From Amorphophallus konjac (lineage: Eukaryota > Streptophyta > Magnoliopsida > Alismatales > Araceae), in assembly GCA_022559845.1 (NCBI GenBank), contig CM040120.1, positions 307,432,740-307,496,739 on the forward strand: a stretch of 64,000 bases of DNA. The letters run 5' to 3'. Below, in pieces: positions 1 to 10,769 of this stretch. The notes under the pieces are model-generated. The model saw only the letters and a list, made by a program, of their open reading frames with translations. It searched no databases and had not been told where the DNA came from. Each line of letters starts with the position of its first letter. Within the stretch, counting starts at the first letter, position 1. The translations under genes and the position numbers were made by a program.

Positions 1-2154
1 ACACTTTCAGCCCGTAAACAAGAGTCGACCCTTGGGGTCGACACTTTTCCTGACATATAAAAAATATATGTACACCACACCACGGGTGCAGTGCGGTGTA
101 AATAAATAAATATTCTAAGAATTTTGTATCCATTTAATTCAACTCACAACTCGAGCCCACATCCTATGCCCCTTGGGTCCTGACCCAAAGGTGAGCTCTC
201 CAACATATAAAGTCATGAAAGTTTTCAAAACTTCCAATGTGGGACTAAAGATTAGTCAATATACGATAGGGATTATAACATTTAGAAATCCACGTTAATC
301 GTATACTTTTCAGTCACCAAAGGTAAGGAAAGATAATATTAACATGTTTTGATTCTTACAGCATGTTAAAAATTATTTTTTGTAGAATAAAATTATTTTT
401 GCATGTAAAAATCTATTTTTAACCATATTAGTAAATTAATGCATGAAAAATATTTTCAGCATGTTAAAAATGACTTCCAACATGATAAAATTATTTTATA
501 CATATTGAGATATAAAAACTATTTTCAGCATGTTAAAATCTATTTAAACTATTTTTTTGTGTATGCTAAACCTAATTTTTCCTATTAAATAATTAGTAAA
601 TTGATGCATGAAAATTACTTCCAGCATGTTGAAATTACTTCTAGCATGATAAAATTATTTCTAGCATGTTAGAATTATTTTTATCATGTTAGAATTATTT
701 TCAGTATATTAAAACTATTTTTGAGCATGATAATTCTATTTTCCTATCAAATAATCAGTAAATAAATATAAAAAAATGATTTTTAACATGATAAATTTTA
801 TGTTGTTATCAGAGAATTTTTGTAATCAGCATGGTAAACTTATCTTTATCATCTTATTAGTACGTTAATGTATGAGAATTATCTTAGCATATTAAGTATT
901 AATTTAAGCATATTAAAAATTAATTTTCAGCATGTTAAAAATTAAATCCAATATGAAAAGTTTATTTTTATCATATTATCAGTAAAGTAACGTATGAAAA
1001 TCATTTTCAGCATGTAAAAGTTATTTTCAGCAAGTTAGAATTATTTTCGGCATAAAAATCTATTTTCATAACAAAATTCTGATTTTATAATAATAAATCA
1101 CCGTTTTGGCTAAACTAATGCATCTCCAATGTATAAAAACTTCCTGAAAATATGTCTAAATACTTGTAAACCAAATGCACACAAGATTAAACCATGGAAT
1201 TAAATTAATTCTATCAAACTCTAATTACTTGAATTTTCTTCCCAGTTACCGTTCTTTCTTGAATTCCACGACTTAATGTCGTTAAACATGATGCCTTAAA
1301 ATTTTTATTCACCCTTCTTGCTACTTCTGAGATTTTTGCCAGATCTATACTTTTTACAAATGAGCTTATTCTTGAAATTCATTGGCCATAGTGTTAAGTG
1401 GAAGTCTAAACATACTTGGGATCTTTTGATCCAATGACCCAATCCGGTCTGGTCCTAGGAGGAGCGCCCGAAAGTACTTGTGCCCATGGGAGTTGATTGA
1501 CCACGGTGTGACATTGCACCGAAGTGCATGACTTGCTAGATTATTTATGACATTCCACACTTCGTTATTGTACTTGTTTACTTGTTACTTGAAATTACAT
1601 GATATATTTGACTTGCATGAAATGGCCAAAAAAACATGATATTCTTTACATGTTCAATATTCAATACTTGAAATTATCTTGGAACCTTGTTATCTTGTTA
1701 TTACTTAAAATTCCGTATATAATTTCCTACTTTCTATTCATGATCTTAAATACTTCCCGATTTATTTAGAAAAATATTCAAAATGATAAATACTTAAATA
1801 TTACCTGATTATAGAGATATAAAATCTACTGAGCTTTTTGCTCACCCTACGTTTTGGTAAATTGTTGCAGGAAATGAAAATGAATAAGGAAATGGACAAG
1901 AGTGAGAGAGTGATTTTCCTTTTACCTAGCTTTGTGTAGGTCATTAGTGTTTTTACAAGAATGATGTATTTTGGATTTGAAGATTGTAATTGCCTTTATG
2001 GCTTATCAATTAGTGTTGTAAACTTCATTTTGATAGAATAAAAGTATCATTTCTCATTCATTTCTGACTTTAGAAATGAAATTGTGCATGCTCTGATCGA
2101 CACCCTTGTTTACGACTCGCTCACGCCCTCGATATTCCGCGTCGGGACGTGACA
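1..2154 (+). repeat. E1 5' LTR, truncated by the window edge
   Basis: This stretch matches 7941-10114 almost base for base with scattered substitutions, so it is the last two thirds of the 5' LTR. It ends GACGTGACA directly before the primer binding site. It holds the AGCATG repeat block, the GAGC hairpin at 1831-1843, an acceptor-like TTGCAG at 1865-1870, and AATAAA near 2037 that could be the polyadenylation signal in the 3' copy. No gene is seen in it. Confidence 0.95.
350..1075 (+). repeat. Degenerate AGCATG short repeats in E1 5' LTR
   Basis: An AT-rich block built of many imperfect copies of a roughly 20-25 bp unit around TTTTCAGCATGTTAAAA. The units vary in sequence and spacing. The same block is in the 3' LTR at 8275-9000, so it belongs to the LTR and is not a separate insertion. 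Confidence 0.8.
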
Positions 2155-2385
2155 GTCTTTGTGGTATCAGTGCCTAGGTTACATAAAACCTAGAATTTCT
2201 TAAACATAGGTTTCCCTTAAAATAGGTATAGATCAATACCTAGAAATCGATACTGAACTTAAACATTCCCGGTAAGTTTGGGTAGAACCATGGGTTAAGT
2301 TTTAAAGGAAAAGAATTAATCAAGAAATGAATACCAAAATAAAACATTAAACCTTGTAATTATGGTTGCAGGTTAATTCTCACAA
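2155..2385 (+). other. E1 primer binding site and leader
   Basis: TGGTATCAGTGCC at 2162-2174, a few bases after the LTR end, resembles the initiator-methionine tRNA primer site of plant LTR elements (usual core TGGTATCAGAGC). The rest is an untranslated leader up to the gag ATG at 2386. Confidence 0.85.
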
Positions 2386-4602
2386 ATGGCTGCCAAGAGA
2401 GCTCAATGGCACGAGATGCAACGCACCGTTAAAGGTTTAACCCAAGCCCTCCAACAGGTTGCTCAAGGAGGAGCAAACCGAGGAGCCAGAGATTTGCATA
2501 GGAATTTCTGGAGCATGAACCCTCCCAAGTTCGCCGGATCTATGGACCCGGATGAAGCCGAACATTGGATTAAAGAAATTGAGAGGATTTTCCGAGTCAT
2601 GCAATGTGCCGACGAGGAAAAGGTCCTACTCGCTACTTTCCAACTAGAAAGGGACGCACGTGCCTGGTGGGAATCGATCGAAGCTACTTTACCGCACGAC
2701 CAAGTACTATGGGAAGAGTTCGTGGAACACTTCTATAACAAGTATTTCTCCGACCGAGTGCAAAAGAAGAAGGCCGCCAAATTTTTCACTTTGAAGCAAA
2801 GGGGTTTATCGGTAGTCGAATATGAAGCTCAATTTTCAAGATTATCTCGATACGCCCCGCATCTCGTGGGTACCGACAAAATGAAGGCAAGAATATTTCT
2901 CAATGGCTTAAGGCCGCAATATATTACTCAACTCGCCCTGATGGATATTCAAACATATTCGGATATGGTACGAAGAGCTCAACTCCTTGAAGATGCGACG
3001 GAGTTATCAGACCGTATCCGAGGAAGAGAAGCCAAGAGAGAGCAAGTTACGGGAGCCGGAAGTTTCAAGCCTTCCTTCGGGAAGAAAAGACCTAATGACA
3101 ACCGTAACTTCAATAAGGACGGGCGTAATTTCAACAAAGGTGGACGTAACTTTCTAGGGGACAAGAAGCCGAGGACATTCGACAAGCAAATTGTCCCTAT
3201 CTCTACAACATCAAAAGAATTATGTAAATTATGCGAGAAGCCCGGACATAAAGTCGAGGAATGCTGGAGAAAACTCGGCGCATGTCTTCGTTGCGGGAGT
3301 CAGGAGCATAGGATCCCGAATTGCCCTCTTCTCAACGAGCAAGCTCCACCACCGGCAAAACTTCCTATTATTGTCAAAAGGCAAGGAAGACTCCAAGCTC
3401 TCATGGATGTGGAACCTACCGAAGAAGGAGGCGTCGTGGAAGGTACTCTTTCTGTGTACTCAAGGCATGCCTCTGTCTTATTTGACATCGAAGCTACGCA
3501 TTCATTTATATCTAGAAGATTTACTGGTCTTTTACCTATGAAGCCTATTCCATTAGATTCTACACTCACTATTACTACCCCTATTGGAACGGGAATGGAG
3601 ATTAAACATTGCTATCCTTCTAGTGAAGTTCTAATTAGCGGTTATAACTTACCCGCTGATTTGGTATGCATGGAGATGGACGGATATGATGTTATATTGG
3701 GTGCCGACTGGCTATCTACACATGGATCTAGTGTCAATTGCAAGTTGGGTATGGTAACTTTCATGGGTTACCCCAACCTCATATTTTCTGGTATCAGACA
3801 TTCTAAACACTTGTCTCTCATTTCGGCCCTCAAAGCCGAGAAATTATTAAGGAAGGGTTGTGCCGATTTCTTAGTTTCTATCACTATGACCGAGCATACG
3901 GAACCCATTCTAAATGACATTCCTATCGTTCGGGATTATTCTGATGTATTTCCAGATGAGTTACCTGGTATTCCTCACGAGAGAGAAGTTGTTTTCTCTA
4001 TTGATTTGATTCCGGGAGCTGCACCAGTTTCTAAAACTCCGTATCGGATGTCTGTTGTTGAAATGAAGGAGTTAAAGGAACAACTACTGGAGTTATTGGA
4101 GAAGGGGTTTATCCGACCAAGTACTTCACCTTGGGGAGCCCAGGTCCTCTTTGTTAAAAAGAAGGATGGTTCGATGAGACTATGTGTTGATTATCGGCAA
4201 TTGAATCAACTCACCATCAAGAATAAATATCCATTGTCGATGATTGATGAATTATTCGACCAGATTTCTGGAGCTCGATATTTTTCAAAGATCGATCTTC
4301 GATCTGGTTATCATCAGTTGAAAATCAAGGAAAGTGATATTCACAAGACTGCATTTCGGAGTCGGTATGGACATTACGAGCTCACCGTTATGCCTTTTGG
4401 CTTAACAAATGCGCCTGCCGCATTTATGCAATTAATGAATAGCGTATTCAAGCCATACCTCGATCAATTTGTGGTTGTCTTTATCGATGACATTTTGATC
4501 TACTCCAAGTCAGAGGAAGAACATGAAGAACATCTCAAGAAGGCCCTTCAATTATTAAGAGATCACAAGCTTTATGCCAAATTAAGCAAATGTGATTTCT
4601 AG
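2386..4602 (+). pseudogene. E1 gag - protease - reverse transcriptase segment
   Basis: This is the first 738 codons of the E1 polyprotein. The retrotransposon Gag core spans about residues 45-200. Two CCHC zinc knuckles lie near residues 281-294 and 301-314. The aspartic protease site near residue 366 reads DIEA instead of the usual D(S/T)GA, so the protease is probably inactive. The RT follows from about residue 545, with [20 protein letters not shown] and FIDDI. A TAG at 4600-4602 cuts the RT thumb region; the next segment continues in the same frame. Start chosen at the ATG whose [12 protein letters not shown] matches the intact E2 Gag start. Confidence 0.93.
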
Positions 4603-5751
4603 TTGGAGGAAGTTTCTTTTCTCGGTCACATAATTTCCCGGAACGGTATTGCCGTCGATCCGTCAAAGGTCGAGGCCGTAAAGAACTGGGAAAGACCTAC
4701 TAGTGTGACGGAAATCCGAAGCTTCTTGGGATTGGCTAGCTATTATCGAAGATTTATCAATGACTTCTCCAAGATTACGGTACCTTTAACAAGATTGACA
4801 AGAAAGGAGAATCATTTTATATGGTCAGAGGAATGCGAGAAAAGCTTTCAAACTTTAAAGGATTGTCTGACGACTGCTCCTATTCTCACATTACCTACGG
4901 AAGGAGGTGGATTCAAAGTTTATGCTGATGTATCTGGGATTGGCCTAGGTTGCGTATTAATGCAACATGGCAAGGTCATAGCTTATTCCTCACGGAAATT
5001 GAAGAAGCACGAGAAAAATTATCCCGTGCATGACCTAGAGTTGGCAGCTGTGGTCTTTGCCATGAAGATCTGGCGACATTACCTCTATGGCGAATCCTTT
5101 ACTGTGTATTCTGATCACAAGAGTCTCAAATATTTATTCTCTCAAAAGGAGCTCAATATGGGACAAAGACAGTGGTTGAAATATTTAAAGGATTTCGACT
5201 TCTCTATACAATACCACCCCGGAAAAGGCAATGCCGTAGTTGATGCACTTAGCCGGAAGCCGATGGCCTTACTATCTAGCATGATAGTTAAAGAATGGCA
5301 TCTACTTGAACAAATGGTAAGTCTAGACCTCAATATGGAGGAGAAGGAAGGTGGAGTCTTTATCGCTAATATTCGACTCCAACCCGAGTTACTCTCAGAA
5401 ATTAAGGAATGGCAAGGTGATGATCTGTTGATCGTGGAAATTAAAGAGAAATTAGATCAACGATCGGATTTTCTTCTGGCTGATGATGGAAGGTTATTAT
5501 TCAAAGGAAGAACACGTATACCAGACTGTTCTATCCTCAAGAGTAAAATCTTGGAGGAAGCACATCAGTCTAAGTACACTATACATCCCGGTGCTACAAA
5601 AATGTACCAAGACCTCAAGAGAACTTTCTGGTGGCCTAACATGAAAAGAGAGGTAGCTGAGTTCGTAAGCCGATGTCTGGTCTGTCAACAAGTTAAGGCC
5701 GAACACCTCAAACCAGCTGGTAAACTCAAGCCTCTCGAAATACCGGAATGA
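4603..5751 (+). pseudogene. E1 RT end, RNase H and integrase zinc-binding segment
   Basis: Same frame as the upstream segment. It opens with the RT thumb ([20 protein letters not shown]), then RNase H with [21 protein letters not shown] and VDALSRK. The integrase HHCC zinc finger follows ([18 protein letters not shown] then CLVCQQ). A TGA at 5749-5751 ends the open stretch where a conserved tryptophan would stand. The RNase H acidic residues appear to be present. Confidence 0.92.
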
Positions 5752-6813
5752 AAATGGGATAGTATCGGTATGGACTTCATACTTGGATTGCCGAAGACCC
5801 GAAGTGGTTTTGATGCTATATGGGTAATTGTGGACCGGTTAACCAAGTCCGCTCACTTTTTACCTATCAAGACTAAATGGACCGTGGACGTTCTAGCCGC
5901 CTTATATATCAAAGACATTGTCATGCTGCATGGTATTCCAAGTTCCATTATTTCGGATCGAGATCCGAGATTCACCTCTCATTTCTGGAAAGGTTTACAA
6001 TAATCTATGGGTACTAGGCTATGATTTAACACTTCTTTTCACCCTCAGACTGATGGACAAACTGAGAGGACGAATCAGATTATTGAAGATATGTTGAGAG
6101 CCTGCATGATAGACTTCGGTGAAAGTTGGCATGAATATTTACCGCTGACTGAGTTCACTTATAACAATAGCTATCAGTCGAGTATACAAATGGCACCATT
6201 CAAAGCTCTTTATGGCCGAAGCTGTAGATCGCCTCTATGCTGGAACGAGGTTGGAGAGAAGAGATTGCTTGGTCCCGATATTGTCCAAGATACAACTGAC
6301 AATGTCCAGTTGATTCAAGAAAGATTGAAGGTAGCTCAATCACGGCAAAAGAGTTATGCCGACAATCGGAGGAGAGACCTTGAATTCCAAGTGGGGGAGC
6401 ATGTCTTTTTAAAGATCTCGCCCACTTGTGGAATTAGAAGATTCGGCATCAAAGGAAAGCTGAGTCCGAGATTTATTGGCCCTTTTGAGATTCTGGAACG
6501 AATCGGCGAGGTGGCGTACAAGCTGGCTTTGCCTCCTCAACTGGCCGGTGTACACGATGTCTTCCATGTATCAATGCTAAGGAAGTACGTGTACGATCCT
6601 TCACATGTGATTCAATTTAAAGAATTGAAGCTGCAAAAGGACTTATCATATAAAGAAAGACCGATCAAGATATTAAATCAGAAACTACACCAACTGAGGA
6701 ATCGGGCTATACCGATGGTGAAAGTTCAATGGAGCAAACGTGGATTCGAGGAAGCCACATGGGAGTTAGAATAATCTATCAAGAAGAAATACCCGGATTT
6801 AATCTCAGGTTAG
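5752..6813 (+). pseudogene. E1 integrase core, C-terminal region and chromodomain
   Basis: Same frame again. The integrase catalytic core shows [23 protein letters not shown] and TDGQTERTNQIIE, so the D,D-35-E residues can be seen. Stops interrupt it at 6001-6003 (TAA), about 6022 (TGA) and 6772 (TAA). The GPF-type C-terminal region (FIGPFEILERIGEVAYKLAL) is followed by a chromodomain-like end (PIKILNQK...VQWSKRGFEEATWE). The terminal stop is at 6811. There is no frameshift in the whole 2386-6813 frame. Confidence 0.92.
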
Positions 6814-6883
6814 AATTTAACCTTTCAATTCGAATTTATGAATTTTAGTTGTATAATGTGAATTTGCAGAACCAAATTCTTTT

Positions 6884-6896
6884 AAGTGGGGGAGGA
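6884..6896 (+). other. E1 polypurine tract
   Basis: AAGTGGGGGAGGA lies directly before the 3' LTR and would prime plus-strand synthesis. The longer block ACCAAATTCTTTTAAGTGGG before it is also present in E2 and, nearly, in E5. Confidence 0.9.
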
Positions 6897-7438
6897 TGTA
6901 GAAACCCGGTAAATAAAGATGAGAAATAAATTTTTTAATTTTATTCTATAATTAAAATTTTCATGAGATAATTAAATTATATTTTTACTATATGTAATAA
7001 ACTAGATAAATGCATTTACTTGAATTTACTTAAGGTAAATTGAAAAATAAAAGCTTTAACCCTTAGATAAATCATAGAAAGCCTAATAAAAGTCTATATA
7101 ATGGACTATGATTATAATTGGCCTACTGGATAACCTATAATGGGTTGGATTAATGGATTAAAGGATTTATTAAAGGATAATTAGACCAAAATTCGTAACA
7201 CATGTTTAATATGACATTTAAGGGATTATAATAACCCCATTTCTAAAAGATTGACTCAAGAATCAACCCTTACCTAACATACAACTTTAGACCAGCCGAA
7301 ATTACACTATTTTCACACCAATTCACATCAAAAATGGGCTAGATTAAGAAGAGAAATTAAATTTTTCTTCTAAATTCGGACTTAATGGGTTAGGTAAAAT
7401 TAGACGAGGAATCTTGACAAAATTGGCCATGTTTCGGC

Positions 7439-7446
7439 TATAAATA
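7439..7446 (+). promoter_or_regulatory. TATA box of E1 LTR
   Basis: TATAAATA in the context GGCTATAAATATAACCCC, about 540 bp into the LTR. It is the best core-promoter match there. The 5' LTR copy lies outside the window. Confidence 0.7.
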
Positions 7447-7754
7447 TAACCCCAATCAACCCACAAATCATCCTTGGAGGCCTAAGCTACGCTAGTTTGA
7501 AGATTGAAGGAGATTTGAAGGAGATTTGAAGGAAGATTTGGGAGAAATCAAGGGTTTCATCTTATTTGGGGATTTTTCTTACCTCTTCTTTAGATCCGCA
7601 AAGAGGTAGGTATCTCTCAGGCTAAATTCTAATTAAAGCATGCTAGATTGTTCCTTTTTCAATGCCCTTTCCATTGATACCTTATTCATTACATTTTATT
7701 GAGAAATGAGTGAGTTATAGCCATTTTAGTAAAGAAAATTAAAAGTAGCAGAAA

Positions 7755-7987
7755 AAGTGTCGACCTACAAGGTCGACACTTGGGATCGAGTTTTATGTTA
7801 AACAAATGGAACTTAGTGAAAAGTGTCGACCTCCCGGGTCGACACTTTTTCACGGCTGACAAGTGTCGACCTCCCAGGTCGACACTTTTTCACGCCCGTT
7901 CTGTTTAAGAACAAAACCGCACACGAGAAATAAGTGTCGACCCACTTTCAACCGGCAAACAAGAGTCGACCCTTGGGGTCGACACTT
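7755..7987 (+). repeat. Array of GTCGACC palindromes in E1 LTR
   Basis: Four inverted repeats in 230 bp. 7755-7781 has 12 bp arms with a 3 nt loop, 7819-7849 has 13 bp arms with a 5 nt loop, and 7861-7887 has 12 bp arms with a 3 nt loop. A weaker one is at 7961-7987. The arms share AAGTGTCGACC and GGTCGACACTT. In the 5' LTR only the last palindrome is inside the window (about 21-48). Confidence 0.92.
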
Positions 7988-8274
7988 TTCCTAGCATATA
8001 AAATATATATATAAATACACTCATACACCACACCACGATTCGATTCGTAAGAATTTCATATCCATTTAATTCAACTCACAACTCGACCTCACATCCTATG
8101 CCCCTTGGGTCCTGACCCAAGGGTGAGCTCTCCAACATATAAAGTCATGAAAGTTTTCAAAACTTCCAATGTGAGACTAAAGATTAGTCACTATACAATA
8201 GGGATTATAACATTTGGAAATCCACGTTAATCGTATACTTTTAAGTCACCAAAGGTAAGGAAAGATAACATTAG

Positions 8275-9000
8275 CATGTTTTGATTCTTACAGCATGTTA
8301 AAAATTATTTTTTGTAGAATAAAATTATTTTTGCCTGTAAAAATCTATTTTTAACCATATTAGTAAATTAATACATGAAAAATATTTTCAGCATGTTAAA
8401 AATGACTTCCAACATGATAAAATTATTTTATACATATTGAGATATAAAAACTATTTTCAGCATGTTAAAATCTATTTAAACTATTTTTTTGTGCATGCTA
8501 AACCTAATTTTTCCTATTAAATAATTAGTAAATTGATGCATGAAAATTACTTCCAGCATGTTAAAATTACTTCCAGCATGATAAAAATATTTCTAGCATG
8601 TTAGAATTATCTTTATCATTAGAATTATTTTAAGTATATTAAAACTATTTTTCAGCATGATAATTCTATTTTCCTATCAAATAATTAGTAAATAAATATA
8701 GAAAAAATAATTTTTAGCATGATAAAATTTATGTTGTTATCAGAGAATTTTTGTAATCAGCATGGTAAACTTATCTTTATCATCTTATTAGTACGTTAAT
8801 GTATGAGAATTATCTTAGCATATTAAGTATTAATTTTAGCATATTAAAAATTAATTTTCAGCATGTTAAAAATTAAATCCAGTATAAAAATTTTATTTTT
8901 ATCATATTATCAGTAAAGTAACATATGAAAATCATTTTCAGCATGTAAAAGTTATTTTCAGCAAGTTAGAATTATTTTCGGCATAAAAATCTATTTTCAT
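8275..9000 (+). repeat. Degenerate AGCATG short repeats in E1 3' LTR
   Basis: The 3' LTR copy of the AT-rich block of imperfect TTTTCAGCATGTTAAAA units, matching 350-1075. Confidence 0.8.
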
Positions 9001-10114
9001 AACAAAATTCTGATTTTATAATAATAAATCACCGTTTTGGCTAAACTAATGCATCTCCAATGTACAAAAACTTCCTGAAAACATGTCTAAATACTTGTAA
9101 AATAAATGCACACAAGATTAAACCATGAAAATAAATTAATTCTATCAAACTCTAATTACTTGAATTTTCTTCCTAGTTATCGTTCTTTCTTGAATTCCAC
9201 GACTTAATGTCGTTAAACATGATGCCTTAAAATTTTTATTCACTCCTCTTGCTACTTCTGAGATTTTTGCCAGATCTGTACTTTTTACAAATGAGCTTAT
9301 TCTTGAAATTCATTGGCCATAGTGTTAAGTGGATGTCTAAACGTACTTGGGATCTTTTGATCCAATGACCCAATGCCTGGCATTAATGGGGCCCGGTCTG
9401 GTCCTAGGAGGAGCGTCCGAAAGTACTTGTGCCCATAGGAGTTGATTCACCACGGTGTGACTTTGCACCGAAGTGCATGACTTGCTAGATTATTTATGAC
9501 ATTCCATACTTCGTTATTGTACTTGTTTACTTGTTACTTGAAATTACTTGAAATTACATGATATATTTGACTTGCATGAAATGGCCAAATTCTTTCATGA
9601 TATTATTTACATGTTCAATATTCAATACTTGAAATTATCTTGGAACCTTGTTATCATGTTATTACTTAAAATTCAGTATACAATTTCCTACTTGCTATTT
9701 ATGATCTTAAACACTTCCCGATTTATTTAAAAAAATATTCAAAATGATAAATACTTAAATATTGCCTGATTATAGAGATAAAATCCTACCGAGCTTTTTG
9801 CTCACCCTACGTTTTAGTAAATTGTTGCAGGAAATGAAAATGAACAAGGGAATGGACAAGAGTGAGAGAGTGATTTTCCTTTTACCTAGGTTTGTGTAGG
9901 TCATTAGTGTTTTTACAAGAATGATGTATTTTGGATTTGAAGATTGTAATTGCCTTTATGGCTTATCAATTAGTGTTGTAAACTTTATTTTGATGGAATA
10001 AAAGTATCATTTCCCATTCATTTCTGACTTTAGAAATGAAATTGTGCATGCTCTGATCGACACGCTTGTTTACGACTCGCTCACGCCCTCGATATTCCGC
10101 GTCGGGGCGTGACA

Positions 10115-10461
10115 GCATCACCGTCTCCTCCGGTATTCCGGGGAGTTGATCATCAGACCATGCAAAGACTCGGATGTACCCGAAACGAAAGTCTGTGTAT
10201 TGCTGCTGAACCTCAGATGGTAGGTCGGCTCCAATCTTTACTCCCAGGATCGGGTCATCGTTTAGGAAAACCGTTACCAACTCGCCTCCAGGCTCGGAGG
10301 TCGCGGGTTTTTCCTCGACTTCCTAGGGGCCCTTGTTCTTCCCGTCCGGCCTTGTGGCTTCGACCGAGATATTATAGCACCTTCTGGCCATCGCCTGGTT
10401 GCCCCGGACTTCCCCCACCCCATTTTTAATGGGGAACTTCATCTTTTGGTGATAGGTAGAG
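10115..10461 (-). pseudogene. Element A pol fragment: protease end and start of RT
   Basis: Read on the minus strand, this continues the protease frame that stops at the E2 boundary (29052) and resumes at 10461. Motifs include KFPIKNGVGEVRGNQ, a conserved stretch of Tat-type pol before the RT. After a frameshift near 10270 comes VFAWSDDQLPGIPEETV, the usual entry into the RT domain. The fragment ends at 10115, where E1 is inserted; the rest lies left of the window. Confidence 0.85.
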
Positions 10462-10728
10462 TGTAGCACCCCGGATAAAGTTACAAAGGATAAGTCTCCG
10501 ATAATAAGATTTTGAAATCTATATAGATATATAAAGAGGAAATGGCTTAACTAAACTCTTAATGGGCCTTATGGTCTAGGAAAAAAAATAATAAGTATTA
10601 AAAAAACATATATAATAATATACATGAGAAATTGTGTGTGTATCTAATATGAAAACCCAAATATAGTTAAATCACATATATTACAAATGCATCGTATATA
10701 TTACACTATATTTGAAGTTTAGCTAATG

Positions 10729-10729
<1 letters not shown>

Positions 10730-10767
<38 letters not shown>
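10730..10767 (+). repeat. TA microsatellite, E2 5' LTR
   Basis: A pure (TA)n run of about 38 bp. The matching run in the 3' LTR (15740-15801) is about 62 bp with one C. Confidence 0.95.

Positions 10768-10769
<2 letters not shown>

Larger units (their letters stand above)
7606..9830 (+). other. Putative leader intron in E1 LTR (prediction)
   Basis: Donor-like AAGAG|GTAGGTATC at 7605/7606 and acceptor-like TTGTTGCAG|GAAATG at 9830/9831. Both signals recur at matching places in E5 (minus strand), E2 and partly in E4, B and D, whose LTRs otherwise differ. No transcript evidence is available here; the blocks could have another role. Confidence 0.35.
1..10114 (+). mobile_element. E1: Ty3/gypsy chromovirus (Tekay/Del-like), 5' end outside window
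   Basis: An LTR retrotransposon with a partial 5' LTR, initiator-Met-type primer site, one long gag-pol frame, polypurine tract and a complete 3' LTR starting TGTAGAAACC and ending GTGACA. Domain order is Gag, protease, RT, RNase H, integrase, chromodomain, which is the Ty3/gypsy order; the chromodomain and the Gag type suggest Tekay/Del (inference). It is inserted in element A: the sequence just after the 3' LTR (10115) is minus-strand pol of A. Five in-frame stops make the copy inactive on its own. Confidence 0.93.
6897..10114 (+). repeat. E1 3' LTR, complete (3218 bp)
   Basis: Starts TGTAGAAACC and ends GGGGCGTGACA. In order: AT-rich U3, TATA box at 7439, donor-like block at 7601-7625, palindrome array at 7755-7987, AGCATG repeat block, GAGC hairpin at 9791-9803, acceptor-like TTGCAG at 9825-9830, and AATAAA near 9999. 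If transcription starts after the TATA box and ends after that signal, R would span most of the LTR. A 104-codon minus-strand ORF across its right edge is a chance run-on from element A. Confidence 0.95.

Noticed and set aside
350..1075. CRISPR-like spacing of AGCATG repeats
   Set aside because: Units are degenerate, AT-rich and without unique spacers of constant length, and the block is part of a plant LTR.
9966..10280. 104-codon minus-strand ORF
   Set aside because: Only its first part (10280-10115) is real pol of element A; the rest is a chance run-on into the E1 LTR.
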